NCBI RefSeq assembly: GCF_041224425.1
Contig: NZ_JBGFGL010000070.1
Span: 60,712-124,711 of the forward strand
DNA: 64,000 nt
Direction: 5' to 3'
From: Psychroserpens sp041224425
GTDB lineage: Bacteria > Bacteroidota > Bacteroidia > Flavobacteriales > Flavobacteriaceae
Shown here: positions 9,121-17,417 of the stretch, one piece after another
How the letters are laid out: every line of letters starts with the position of its first letter
Position numbering within the stretch: position 1 is the stretch's first letter
Program-made: the position numbers and the translations under genes
Notes under the pieces: model-generated
Told to the model about the DNA's origin: nothing
The model's input: the letters and a program-made list of their open reading frames with translations, nothing else
The model's database searches: none

Positions 9121-10128
9121 ATGAATATGAACGACGGTATTATTCTAACCCTTGCTTATCCAGAAACCATTGTCTCCCATGCTGAGGAATGGTACTCTCC
9201 ATTATTGAAGTATGTCTCGATTGGAAACAAAAATTACGTTCGAGCTGGTCATGCTGCACTTATCTTAATTGACAAAGCCACAGGCGTTTTGGAATATCAT
9301 GATTTTGGACGCTACATTACCGCATCACCTTATGGTCGCGTGAGAGGAAAGGAAACCGATTTTGAACTCAATTTTCCAATAAAGGCAACCATCCAGAATA
9401 ATAAAATTACCAATACAAAAGACATTCTGAAATATTTTGCATCCATACCAGAATTAACCCATGGCGATGGCAAATTGTATGCTTCGGTATGTAACGCTAT
9501 TGATTACCAAAAGGCCAGATCGTTTATTGATGCTATGCAGCATAAAGGCTTGATTAGATATGCCGCATTTATTAAAGATGCTAGTAACTGTGCACGATTT
9601 GTAGCAGATACTCTCATTGCTTCTGTAACCGATGAAATGATTTTATCCCAACTCAAAAAATCAAAGTGGTTTACACCTAGTACAATTGGAAATGTGATCT
9701 TAGCTGATACTGAAAATGATGTTTATGTGGTTTCGGAAAACGGAAACATTTCAGAATTTAAGTCGAATATAAAAAGAGAAAACAGAAAATATTTCTTAGA
9801 TCGACTCAAGCATCACGAATCTGATTGGTCAGGTAAATTGGAACCTAAACACAATTCAGAAAAGAGCGACCATGCTCAATGGCTTGGAGGTATTGCCGCT
9901 GGCGCTTGGTTTGAAATCCATGATATTGGCAGCACGATTCAGTATAGGTTTAGACGGATTTCCCCTTATGGAGACATCAATTGCGATGGCATCTATCAAA
10001 TCAACATGGAAGGATTCGACTTGAACAGCGACCATAACTTTATTCATTACTCTAATTGCCGATTTTTTCAAATACGGCAAGGAGAAATGACCTATCGTTT
10101 TGATTATATCAAAAATTTTAATGATTAA
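9121..10128 (+). CDS. Uncharacterised protein with LRAT-like His...NC pattern
   Basis: 335 residues with no signal peptide, so cytoplasmic. I recognise a conserved flavobacterial protein (possibly DUF6695, unsure) but no proven function. An early strand holds RAGHAALIL (His44) and a later helix starts with ASNCARF (Cys157). A His before a Cys in NC is the order of circularly permuted NlpC/P60 (LRAT or YiiX-like) thiol hydrolases, so an amidase or acyltransferase activity is a reasonable inference. The C-terminal third is beta-rich and holds WLGGIAAGAWFEI and a DINCDG stretch. Its stop overlaps the apaG stop by four bases on the opposite strand. A second ATG at 9127 is an alternative start. 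Confidence 0.7.
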   Translation: MNMNDGIILTLAYPETIVSHAEEWYSPLLKYVSIGNKNYVRAGHAALILIDKATGVLEYHDFGRYITASPYGRVRGKETDFELNFPIKATIQNNKITNTKDILKYFASIPELTHGDGKLYASVCNAIDYQKARSFIDAMQHKGLIRYAAFIKDASNCARFVADTLIASVTDEMILSQLKKSKWFTPSTIGNVILADTENDVYVVSENGNISEFKSNIKRENRKYFLDRLKHHESDWSGKLEPKHNSEKSDHAQWLGGIAAGAWFEIHDIGSTIQYRFRRISPYGDINCDGIYQINMEGFDLNSDHNFIHYSNCRFFQIRQGEMTYRFDYIKNFND

Positions 10129-10511
10129 TTAAGAGCAAATGGCGCACTTAACTTAAAGGAAGGAATCGCTACTTTAAATTTATTGGTATTGGTAAAATTC
10201 ACCATGTTATAATGACCTTGCATAGCACCGAAAGGAGAGGTCAACAAACAACCTGAATTATAGGTATGGGATTCTCCAGGCTTAATCACGGGTTTTTTCC
10301 CAATAACACCTTCGCCTTCAACAATATCAACATTGTTTAAGGCATCTAAAATTTTCCAATATCTTGAATTAAGCTGAACAGAATCTTTACTCTGGTTTTC
10401 AATAGTTACCTTGTACCCAAATGCAAAATGCACTTTGTAATTTTTGTAAAATGTGCCTTCGAAAGTCGTTTCTACAGAAATTTTAATCCCACATGTAACC
10501 TGTTGTACCAT
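10125..10511 (-). CDS. apaG: ApaG domain protein
   Basis: 128 residues, the usual ApaG length, consisting of one immunoglobulin-like beta sandwich. Family landmarks are FAFGYKVTIENQSKDSVQL, SRYWKI, VEGEGVIGKKPVIKPGE and PFGAMQGHY. ApaG has been linked to Co2+/Mg2+ resistance in enterobacteria, and the same fold occurs in eukaryotic F-box and polymerase-interacting proteins; its molecular role is still unclear. The gene has its own upstream region with a near-consensus -7 element and converges with the preceding plus-strand gene with a four-base overlap. Confidence 0.95.
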   Translation of the reverse strand: MVQQVTCGIKISVETTFEGTFYKNYKVHFAFGYKVTIENQSKDSVQLNSRYWKILDALNNVDIVEGEGVIGKKPVIKPGESHTYNSGCLLTSPFGAMQGHYNMVNFTNTNKFKVAIPSFKLSAPFALN

Positions 10512-10618
10512 TTTCAGTAAAAATTAAGTTTGTAAAAATAGCTAATTTCAGCTTAAATTCAGCTATTTTCTAAAATTAAGCAAATTTTTAACAAGAAAAC
10601 CGATAAAATACCATTCTG

Positions 10619-11980
10619 TTAAAAACTTTCTTCAGCAACAAATGCTTCCAAGGTTTTAAAAAAGGTCAAGATATCGTCTTTTTTCAATTGTGAATTTACG
10701 GTTACCAATCGAATGAACGTATCCGCTCTAAAAGTCCCATAACCTACCATTAATTCAGAATGCTCATAAAGTTTGGTACATAGTTTTTTTGCAGAAATCC
10801 CTTTGTAATTGAAACAAACGGAAATCGAATCATCAAAACTGTACAACTGATAGTCCTTATTATTTTTAATGTAATCGCGAGCAACATCAGCTAAATAAAA
10901 TTGATGATCTACAATTTGTTCTAGCCCTTTGCTTCCGACCGACTTCCATAGGGTCCATAATTTTAAGGCATCATTTCGTCTACCACACTGTAGAGAGGTT
11001 TTTCCTAAGTTGTAAGCATCATCATCGGTTTGATACAAATAATCTGCATCATTGGAAAGGGATTGGTACAAATACCTTTTATCCTTTACAACAATAATTG
11101 AACAACCTAAAGGCGTTCCCAACATCTTATGGGCATTGAAACTAAAGGAGTCTGTGTTTTTAATTCCATTGACAAGATGCTTATACCGTTTACTGAATAT
11201 CACCGAACCACAATAAGCACCATCCAGATGCAACCATAAATTGTGTGCCTTACACACTTTACTGATATCGCTAACATTATCAAAAGCACCTAAAACCGTT
11301 GTTCCTGCTGTGGCATTGACAAAAAAGGGATGATATCCTTCATTTAAATCTTTCTGGATTTGACTAGCCAAGACCTCTACTTCCATTTCCCCTTTAGCAT
11401 TGGTTTCAATAGATCGCACCTGATCTCTTCCAATACCAACAAAAGAGGCATTTTTGGCAATGGAATAATGTGAGGTATCTGACGTATATGCAATGAGCTT
11501 TTTGTTCATGCCTGTATTTCTAATTGAGGCATCAAAAGCATCTCTAGCCATTAACATCGCCATATAATTACACATAGAACCTCCAGGCGCAATCGTTCCA
11601 TCACTCTCTTTAGGATAACCAATAAACCCACATACATTATTCAATATTGCCTTTTCAATTCCAACTTGAACACCTGCCACCTTATAGGTATACATACTAT
11701 TATTTAGTAAAACCGCCAATAAATCACCTAATGCTGCTCTAGAAATTCGACCTCCAAACAATTGATTAAAAAATGACTTGGAAGCTGTCTTAGGCGTACG
11801 CTTTACGATATCTTTTAAAATAGATTTAAATTCATCATCTACAGTAGGCTCTTCTCCTAATTCAATATTGATGCTTTCAAATAGCGCATGGGCTTCTATA
11901 GGAGTTGCGACAGGATGTTCAGACTCTTCCAATAACAATAACTCAGTAAGCTCATTAAACAATTCAAGATCGTTTTTCAT
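10619..11980 (-). CDS. Group II PLP-dependent decarboxylase (cysteine-sulfinate/glutamate/aspartate type)
   Basis: 453 residues with the fold type I PLP decarboxylase pattern: GGSMCNYMAMLMARD in the cofactor region, TSDTSHYSIAKNA for ring stacking, WLHLDGAYCGS with the PLP-binding Asp, and the Schiff-base lysine in FNAHKMLGTPLGCS (Lys285). It belongs with glutamate, aspartate and cysteine-sulfinate decarboxylases; the substrate cannot be read from sequence alone. A cysteine dioxygenase, which makes cysteine sulfinate, starts 87 bases away on the other strand. I therefore infer cysteine-sulfinate decarboxylation to hypotaurine as the best hypothesis. Glutamate or aspartate decarboxylation remain alternatives. 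Confidence 0.85.
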   Translation of the reverse strand: MKNDLELFNELTELLLLEESEHPVATPIEAHALFESINIELGEEPTVDDEFKSILKDIVKRTPKTASKSFFNQLFGGRISRAALGDLLAVLLNNSMYTYKVAGVQVGIEKAILNNVCGFIGYPKESDGTIAPGGSMCNYMAMLMARDAFDASIRNTGMNKKLIAYTSDTSHYSIAKNASFVGIGRDQVRSIETNAKGEMEVEVLASQIQKDLNEGYHPFFVNATAGTTVLGAFDNVSDISKVCKAHNLWLHLDGAYCGSVIFSKRYKHLVNGIKNTDSFSFNAHKMLGTPLGCSIIVVKDKRYLYQSLSNDADYLYQTDDDAYNLGKTSLQCGRRNDALKLWTLWKSVGSKGLEQIVDHQFYLADVARDYIKNNKDYQLYSFDDSISVCFNYKGISAKKLCTKLYEHSELMVGYGTFRADTFIRLVTVNSQLKKDDILTFFKTLEAFVAEESF

Positions 11981-12067
11981 ACAATGCTGATATTTAAATT
12001 TTTGGTGTTCAGTAAAATTATCCCTATTTTCTCGACTACTAAAATATACCTTTATAATTCCAAAACA

Positions 12068-12607
12068 TTGAAGTCTATAAAATTTATTCGAGAATTAATT
12101 CAAACCTTGTCTGAGTCGGAAAAATCAAACTATGATTACATTCTCAATTCGTTTGATTTCAATTCGATAAATTTCAAACCTTTTGAAAGTTGGTCTGATA
12201 AAAAATATACAAGAAATTGTATTTATAGAGATGAACGGTTTGAATTGCTTCTTCTTTGCTGGCAAGAAGGACAGCAAACCTCAATTCACGGACATGATGG
12301 AGAAGATTGTTGGGTATTCCTTCTTGAAGGGAAAATGCAAGAAATGTTCTACGCCATGGATGACCAAGGAAATGTATTTGAAACTAATTCCCAGACGATA
12401 ACACCTGGTGAGAAAACTTTTATGAATGACCAAATTGGGTTTCATCGGTTAGCTAACACCAACAATGGCAAGACCATTAGCCTACATTTGTATGCAAAAC
12501 CGATTGAAAACTGTTCCTTTTATGACGAACATTCCAATGAATTTGTAAGGAAAAAACTCCAATACGATACCGTTCAGGAAGATTTACTGATGACTAGCGT
12601 GGATTAA
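12068..12607 (+). CDS. Cysteine dioxygenase, eukaryote-like active site
   Basis: 179 residues from a TTG start. It is a cupin that aligns closely with mammalian cysteine dioxygenase: YTRN (substrate-binding Arg49), LLLCWQEGQQTSIHGHDGED with iron ligands His74 and His76, third ligand His126 in IGFHRLAN, and the SLHLYAKP motif with Tyr142. Cys81 sits where rat Cys93 does, so the Cys-Tyr crosslinked cofactor could form; many bacterial homologues have Gly there. The reaction is cysteine + O2 to cysteine sulfinate. The frame is open back to an ATG at 11984, but that would leave only 3 bases before the divergent decarboxylase. The TTG at 12068 matches the domain edge and follows a TACCTTTA -7-like box. 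The stop overlaps the next gene's stop by four bases. Confidence 0.9.
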   Translation: MKSIKFIRELIQTLSESEKSNYDYILNSFDFNSINFKPFESWSDKKYTRNCIYRDERFELLLLCWQEGQQTSIHGHDGEDCWVFLLEGKMQEMFYAMDDQGNVFETNSQTITPGEKTFMNDQIGFHRLANTNNGKTISLHLYAKPIENCSFYDEHSNEFVRKKLQYDTVQEDLLMTSVD

Positions 12608-13857
12608 TTTGAGATATTTACTGATGTTGCTTCACCAAAACCAATAAGTTCATCATATCTTGCTCCAAGATCGCGATAATACACCAACACTTTATAGTTG
12701 TTTTCAGTTTGCCAATAATTCCCACTTATTCTGCCTTCATCTAATTTACCATCAGGATTTAGAACCACATATTTATAGTTATAAAATCCTTGCTTTAATT
12801 TAAAAGCAGCCTCATATCGCTTTTTAATCCTGTTGTAAACCATACGATTCATATCTTCTAGAGCATAGTTATTAAAATTACCATAAATGTAAATTTTACT
12901 GCCATCGGTTAGCTCAGGATAAGCCAAAGCAAAATGTGTCATGGTGTAATCGGCTTCAATATTGACGTCTTCAACATTAAGAGCTGTAACCAAAAAATTA
13001 CCATTGATATCCGGATTATACGTATATGGCTGACTTGCTCTTTCAAAATTTACAAATAAATAGTTATGATAAATATCTTTCAAATCAATAAACTGAACAC
13101 CAACATTTGCTGCCCTTACGTCCTTATTCTCAAAAAACCTGAACTCATTCCCAGCCCAAAACGCAGTTTCATCAGTATATCTATAGACTAATTGTTGCCC
13201 TAAAGTATACTGAGGTTTGACTTCTTTAATAGCTGTCCGCAAGTTGTTGTTCTGAATAATAAGGGTATTGATAGTTTGAAGAGGATTGTTCACATTGACG
13301 CCTCCAGTATTAATTCTGATATCAACATTTTGTTTTCCTGCAATGTACCTTACATCTCGTGATCTTTTAATTTCTACTCCAACGCCTAGCTTTTGTTCGT
13401 AAATCATAAATTTTCGCGTAAAGACCAATTCCCTATCATCATTGTAAATAGAAATCAGATAATTTCCACTTTTAGTAAGTGCTCTTGTTTGCTGATTTGG
13501 AATCTGTAATCTGTAATGCGAATACAACTGGTAAGCATTATACGAGTTTGAGTAATCAACTATTCTATAATCATCAAACCCAATCATATATTCCATTTTA
13601 ACGAGATTGGATTTGGTCCAATCGTAATTATAATGCTCAATGGTGTAATAAAAATCGGGTTCTGTAGTTACCAAGGCATCAAATTCCAACAAAAAAGGCT
13701 CATTCAGTTGCAATATTGGGAGTTCACCTTGTTGTGTATTGGCGCTCTTAAAAGTTATGGTTTTGATATAATTTGGCGGATTGAGTTCTTCAACCTGTGA
13801 AAACAAAAGTATCGGAAAACAAAAAACAAGTATAATGGTTAGGGCTCTTATTTGCAT
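12604..13857 (-). CDS. Type IX secretion system plug protein (DUF5103 family)
   Basis: About 417 residues from the ATG at 13857, which gives a clean signal peptide (MQIRALTIILVFCFPILLFSQ); the open frame extends ten codons further to 13887. The remaining sequence is all beta. It carries LNEPFLLEFDAL, IEHYNYDWT, the YRLQIPNQQTRALTKSGNY segment and a C-terminal carbohydrate-binding-like fold with YIYGNFNNYALEDMNRM. This is the DUF5103 family, renamed after the Plug subunit that closes the unoccupied SprA translocon on its periplasmic side. The assignment as the actual plug rests on family resemblance. It fits the many T9SS clients encoded in this window. Confidence 0.88.
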   Translation of the reverse strand: MQIRALTIILVFCFPILLFSQVEELNPPNYIKTITFKSANTQQGELPILQLNEPFLLEFDALVTTEPDFYYTIEHYNYDWTKSNLVKMEYMIGFDDYRIVDYSNSYNAYQLYSHYRLQIPNQQTRALTKSGNYLISIYNDDRELVFTRKFMIYEQKLGVGVEIKRSRDVRYIAGKQNVDIRINTGGVNVNNPLQTINTLIIQNNNLRTAIKEVKPQYTLGQQLVYRYTDETAFWAGNEFRFFENKDVRAANVGVQFIDLKDIYHNYLFVNFERASQPYTYNPDINGNFLVTALNVEDVNIEADYTMTHFALAYPELTDGSKIYIYGNFNNYALEDMNRMVYNRIKKRYEAAFKLKQGFYNYKYVVLNPDGKLDEGRISGNYWQTENNYKVLVYYRDLGARYDELIGFGEATSVNISN

Positions 13858-13925
13858 TAGATATGATTTTGATGTAAAGATAATCAAAATCCATACCTTT
13901 TTGAATTGAACAAAGCAAGAGTTCG

Positions 13926-14642
13926 CTAACGCCCTTTAAAGGCACTTAAAACAATTGCGGTTGCAGTTGCTACATTCAAACTTTCAGTAGCTTTGAGATT
14001 TCCAAATCTTGGAATACCAATCCTTACATCAACAAGTGCTTCAATTGAGGGTGAAATTCCATTCGCCTCGTTTCCCATAATGATGAGCCCTTCAGAAGGT
14101 AATTTCGTTTTGTAAATAGAGGCACCATCCATAAAGGTCCCATAACTTGGTAAAGTAGAATTTTCAATATATTCTTCAATATCAAGATAATTGATTTGAA
14201 CTCGAGTCAAAGATCCCATGGTAGCTTGAACAACTTTCGGGTTATAGCAATCAACCGTTTCCTGGCTACAAATCAATTGAGAAATGCCAAACCAATCACA
14301 TAATCTAATGATTGTTCCTAGATTTCCTGGATCTCTTACATCATCCAGGACTAAAATCAACCCTTTATTTACTAGAGGTTTTGGATCAGGCATTTTGAAT
14401 AAAGCGATGGCAGTATTTGGTGATTTCAAGTTACTGATACGTAATAAATCCTTATCTGAAATCAACTCGCATTCAGCTTCAAAAATGTCTTGTGTCGTAA
14501 ACAATTGCTGCAACTCAAAATGGGAATCTAAAAATTCATTAATGCCTTTGATGCCTTCTACAACAAACAATTTAGCTTTAAGCCTGTTCTTTTTTTGACT
14601 CAAGCTTTTAATTAATTTTATCTCGTTCTTTGTTATACCCAA
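13926..14642 (-). CDS. TrmH/SpoU-family RNA 2'-O-methyltransferase
   Basis: About 238 residues. The N-terminal SpoU substrate-binding part (KNEIKLIKSLSQKKNRLK) is followed by the SPOUT knot: LVLDDVRDPGNLGTIIRLCDW (motif 1), GTFMDGASIY, IIMGNEANGIS (motif 2) and PRFGNLKATESLNVATATA (motif 3, SAM-binding trefoil knot). It is an rRNA or tRNA ribose methyltransferase; the target is not decidable by eye. The frame is open far upstream and would overlap the divergent TamL-like gene. I choose the TTG at 14642 because it gives MGITKNEIK, the usual family start. An ATG at 14723 is the alternative. Confidence 0.88.
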   Translation of the reverse strand: MGITKNEIKLIKSLSQKKNRLKAKLFVVEGIKGINEFLDSHFELQQLFTTQDIFEAECELISDKDLLRISNLKSPNTAIALFKMPDPKPLVNKGLILVLDDVRDPGNLGTIIRLCDWFGISQLICSQETVDCYNPKVVQATMGSLTRVQINYLDIEEYIENSTLPSYGTFMDGASIYKTKLPSEGLIIMGNEANGISPSIEALVDVRIGIPRFGNLKATESLNVATATAIVLSAFKGR

Positions 14643-14768
14643 AATGTCGTTACTTTTGTTAATGCCATTGCAGTTTACAAAGTAATACTTTTTTGGTCTA
14701 TTTTTTGTTATGCTAATGCACATTAAACCATTACAATTGTTTGAGCTCGTATTTCTTATAGATTTCTG

Positions 14769-17300
14769 TTGAAAAAAAACCTGACATACATAGTATATTT
14801 TTGTGCGATTATTGCATTTACAACCTCTTGTAACGTCATGAAGAATGTTGGCGATAATCAACATTTACTTACAGAGACCGAAGTTATCGTTGATGATAAG
14901 AAAGATAATTCAGAAACAGTCGACAACCTTATTTACCAGAAAGAGAATGGCAAATTATTAGGGATTCCTTTACGATTGCACATATACAACATTGCCAGGC
15001 CTAACATTGACTCCATCTTAGATGCCAAATACCGAAATCCTGAAAACCCAAAACCAGGACTAAAAAAACTGTTGTCCCTAAAACAATATGAAGCGCTGAT
15101 TAAGTCGAAAAAGAAAATCAATAATTGGTGGCGAAATACTGGTGAGGCTCCAGTAATTTATAATGAGACCAAAACCGAAAAAACAGCAACCGCTTTAAAG
15201 AAGTATTTTTTCAGTAAGGGTTGGTTTGATGTTGAAACAGACTATGAAACCCAAAAAGATAGCAACCAAAGAGCCACTGTAACTTACAAGGTAAATCGAG
15301 GCGATCCATATTTTTTGGACTCTATTGCTTCAAGGATAGCAACTCCATTAATCGATTCAATGTACAATTCAAAGCTGAAGCACAATTCTTTAATCAAAAT
15401 AGGGCAACAATTTGACACGGAAAATTTCACAAGGGAACGTAATCGGCTTACTACAGAACTCAGAAACTCTGGCCTTTTTCATTTTCAACAGGATTACATA
15501 AGTTTTGATATTGACACCATTTTACCTAATAACAAGGTCAATGCAGAATTGGTCATTAAAAATAGAGCCATTCGTACCGAAGATTCAATTATTAGGCAGC
15601 CCTTTAAAGTTTATAAAATAAAAGAGGTTAATATTTTTACTGATAATAAATATGAAAACAGAAATCTATCCATTAGTGACTCTGTAAAATATGGCGATTA
15701 CAACCTTTACAGCTACAATAAGCTAAAATACAGACCCAAAGCTTTAACAGATGCTATTTTCATCAGTAAAGGAAAAGTATTTAGGGATATTGACAGAACT
15801 CGAACCTATAGATATTTAAGTGAATTAAAAGCTTTTAATTACCCAAACATTATTTATCAGGAAAATGAGGAAGACTCGACATTAATAGCAAACATTTACC
15901 TCTCACCTAAAAAGAAATACGATTTAGGTTTTGATTTTGATGTAACCCAAAGTAATATCCAAACCGTTGGTTTTTCAATAAGTACAGGACTGGTTATTCG
16001 AAACATTTTTAGAGGTGCCGAAACACTTGAGATTTCTGGACTAGGTTCTATTGGTGCTTCAAGAGATGCCTCTGATTCTAATGATCAATTTTTTGACATT
16101 ACCGAGTTTGGCGGAAACTTGCGTTTGAATATTCCAAGACTGTTTTTGCCATTCAATACTGAGAAAATCATTCCTAAATACATGTCTCCAAGCACTCGAT
16201 TGACCGTTGGAGCTACTAGTCAGCGAAACATTGGTCTTGACAAACAAACCCTTACTGGAGCCATCAATTACAATTGGTATCCTTCTAAAACAGTGACTAA
16301 CGATGTTGATTTGTTGAACATTCAATTTGTTAGGAACTTAAATACAGATAATTATTTTGGAGTTTATCAAAATTCATATGATCGACTCAATCAGATTGCC
16401 CAAGACATAAACTATACGAACAACAATAATGATCTCTCCATTCCTGATGGAGCCGATACTTTTATTCAAGATGTTCTGAACAACAATACAACCTTGACAC
16501 CTACCAATGAAAGCTATCAAGACGTTAGCAATATCGCACAGCGAAAGGATCGTTTAACAGAAAACAACCTTATCCTGTCCTCCAGTTTTAATTATGTGAA
16601 AGATCGAAGAGAGAGCTTATTTGACAATGACTTTTCCATTTTAAGATTTCGAGTTGAAACTGCTGGAAATCTATTGAGCAATCTTTCAAAAGTTTTCGAC
16701 CTAAACAAAAATAGTAACGGAAAGTATGAAGTTTTCAATGTGCCATTTTCACAGTTTATCAAAACGGAATTTGATTACGTAAAGCACTGGGATTTAGGAA
16801 AGAAAAAAGTGTTTGCCATAAGAAGCTATTTCGGAATCGCTATTCCTTATGGGAATTCTGACAACATCCCTTTTGCAGAAAGTTTTTTTGGTGGAGGACC
16901 TAACGATATTAGAGCATGGACAGCCTATAATCTAGGACCTGGAAGTTCGATTTCAACCAATGAATTCAATGAAGCTAATATGAAAATCACTCTTAGTGCC
17001 GAACAACGCTTCAATCTTGTGGGTAGATTCAATGGTGCCATTTTTGTAGATGCAGGAAACATTTGGAACGTTTTAGATGACGTTGAGGATGAGCAGGCTG
17101 TTTTTAGCGGATTTGATTCCCTTAAGAATATTGCTGTTGGTTCAGGCTTTGGCTTGCGTTATGATTTTAGCTTCTTCGTTCTAAGACTGGATTTGGGCTT
17201 TAAAACTTACGACCCTTCCCGTTCTTTAGGAAACAGATGGTTTAAGGATTACAACTTCAGTAATGCGGTTTATAATATTGGAATAAATTATCCTTTCTAG
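14769..17300 (+). CDS. TamL-like BamA/TamA-family outer-membrane lipoprotein
   Basis: 843 residues. The signal peptide ends in lipobox FTTSC (Cys21), followed by NVMKNVGD with no acidic surface signal, so the lipid anchor should face the periplasm. Residues ~25-440 look like POTRA repeats (for example KYFFSKGWFDVETDY and ELRNSGLFHF). The rest is an Omp85 barrel with FGGGPNDIRAWTAYNLGPG as the lid-loop (VRGF-like) motif and a terminal Phe. TamL replaces TamA in Bacteroidota and pairs with TamB; no tamB is present here. The start is TTG. No in-frame ATG precedes the lipobox, so the TTG is well supported. The gene is divergent from the TrmH-type gene. Confidence 0.88.
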   Translation: MKKNLTYIVYFCAIIAFTTSCNVMKNVGDNQHLLTETEVIVDDKKDNSETVDNLIYQKENGKLLGIPLRLHIYNIARPNIDSILDAKYRNPENPKPGLKKLLSLKQYEALIKSKKKINNWWRNTGEAPVIYNETKTEKTATALKKYFFSKGWFDVETDYETQKDSNQRATVTYKVNRGDPYFLDSIASRIATPLIDSMYNSKLKHNSLIKIGQQFDTENFTRERNRLTTELRNSGLFHFQQDYISFDIDTILPNNKVNAELVIKNRAIRTEDSIIRQPFKVYKIKEVNIFTDNKYENRNLSISDSVKYGDYNLYSYNKLKYRPKALTDAIFISKGKVFRDIDRTRTYRYLSELKAFNYPNIIYQENEEDSTLIANIYLSPKKKYDLGFDFDVTQSNIQTVGFSISTGLVIRNIFRGAETLEISGLGSIGASRDASDSNDQFFDITEFGGNLRLNIPRLFLPFNTEKIIPKYMSPSTRLTVGATSQRNIGLDKQTLTGAINYNWYPSKTVTNDVDLLNIQFVRNLNTDNYFGVYQNSYDRLNQIAQDINYTNNNNDLSIPDGADTFIQDVLNNNTTLTPTNESYQDVSNIAQRKDRLTENNLILSSSFNYVKDRRESLFDNDFSILRFRVETAGNLLSNLSKVFDLNKNSNGKYEVFNVPFSQFIKTEFDYVKHWDLGKKKVFAIRSYFGIAIPYGNSDNIPFAESFFGGGPNDIRAWTAYNLGPGSSISTNEFNEANMKITLSAEQRFNLVGRFNGAIFVDAGNIWNVLDDVEDEQAVFSGFDSLKNIAVGSGFGLRYDFSFFVLRLDLGFKTYDPSRSLGNRWFKDYNFSNAVYNIGINYPF

Positions 17301-17378
17301 TCATTTCAACAATAACGTTATCGTAATTTATTGCGTCACATAAGGAAGAATTAACTCCGTATTTATTCAAAAATTATG

Positions 17379-17386
17379 TATTTTTG
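17379..17386 (+). promoter_or_regulatory. -7 box TATTTTTG for fbaA-accD
   Basis: A full TAnnTTTG match 31 bases before the fbaA ATG. It would drive the fbaA-accD pair. Confidence 0.5.
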
Positions 17387-17417
17387 ATAACTTAATTTTC
17401 AACTAAAAAAACAAAAA

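Noticed and set aside
10619..11980. Calling the PLP enzyme a glutamate decarboxylase outright
   Set aside because: Substrate choice in group II decarboxylases depends on a few pocket residues that I cannot assign by eye, and the dioxygenase neighbour favours cysteine sulfinate.
14723..14864. Long N-terminal extension of the TrmH-type gene
   Set aside because: It would run into the divergent TamL-like gene and its sequence does not resemble the family; the domain begins right after the TTG at 14642.
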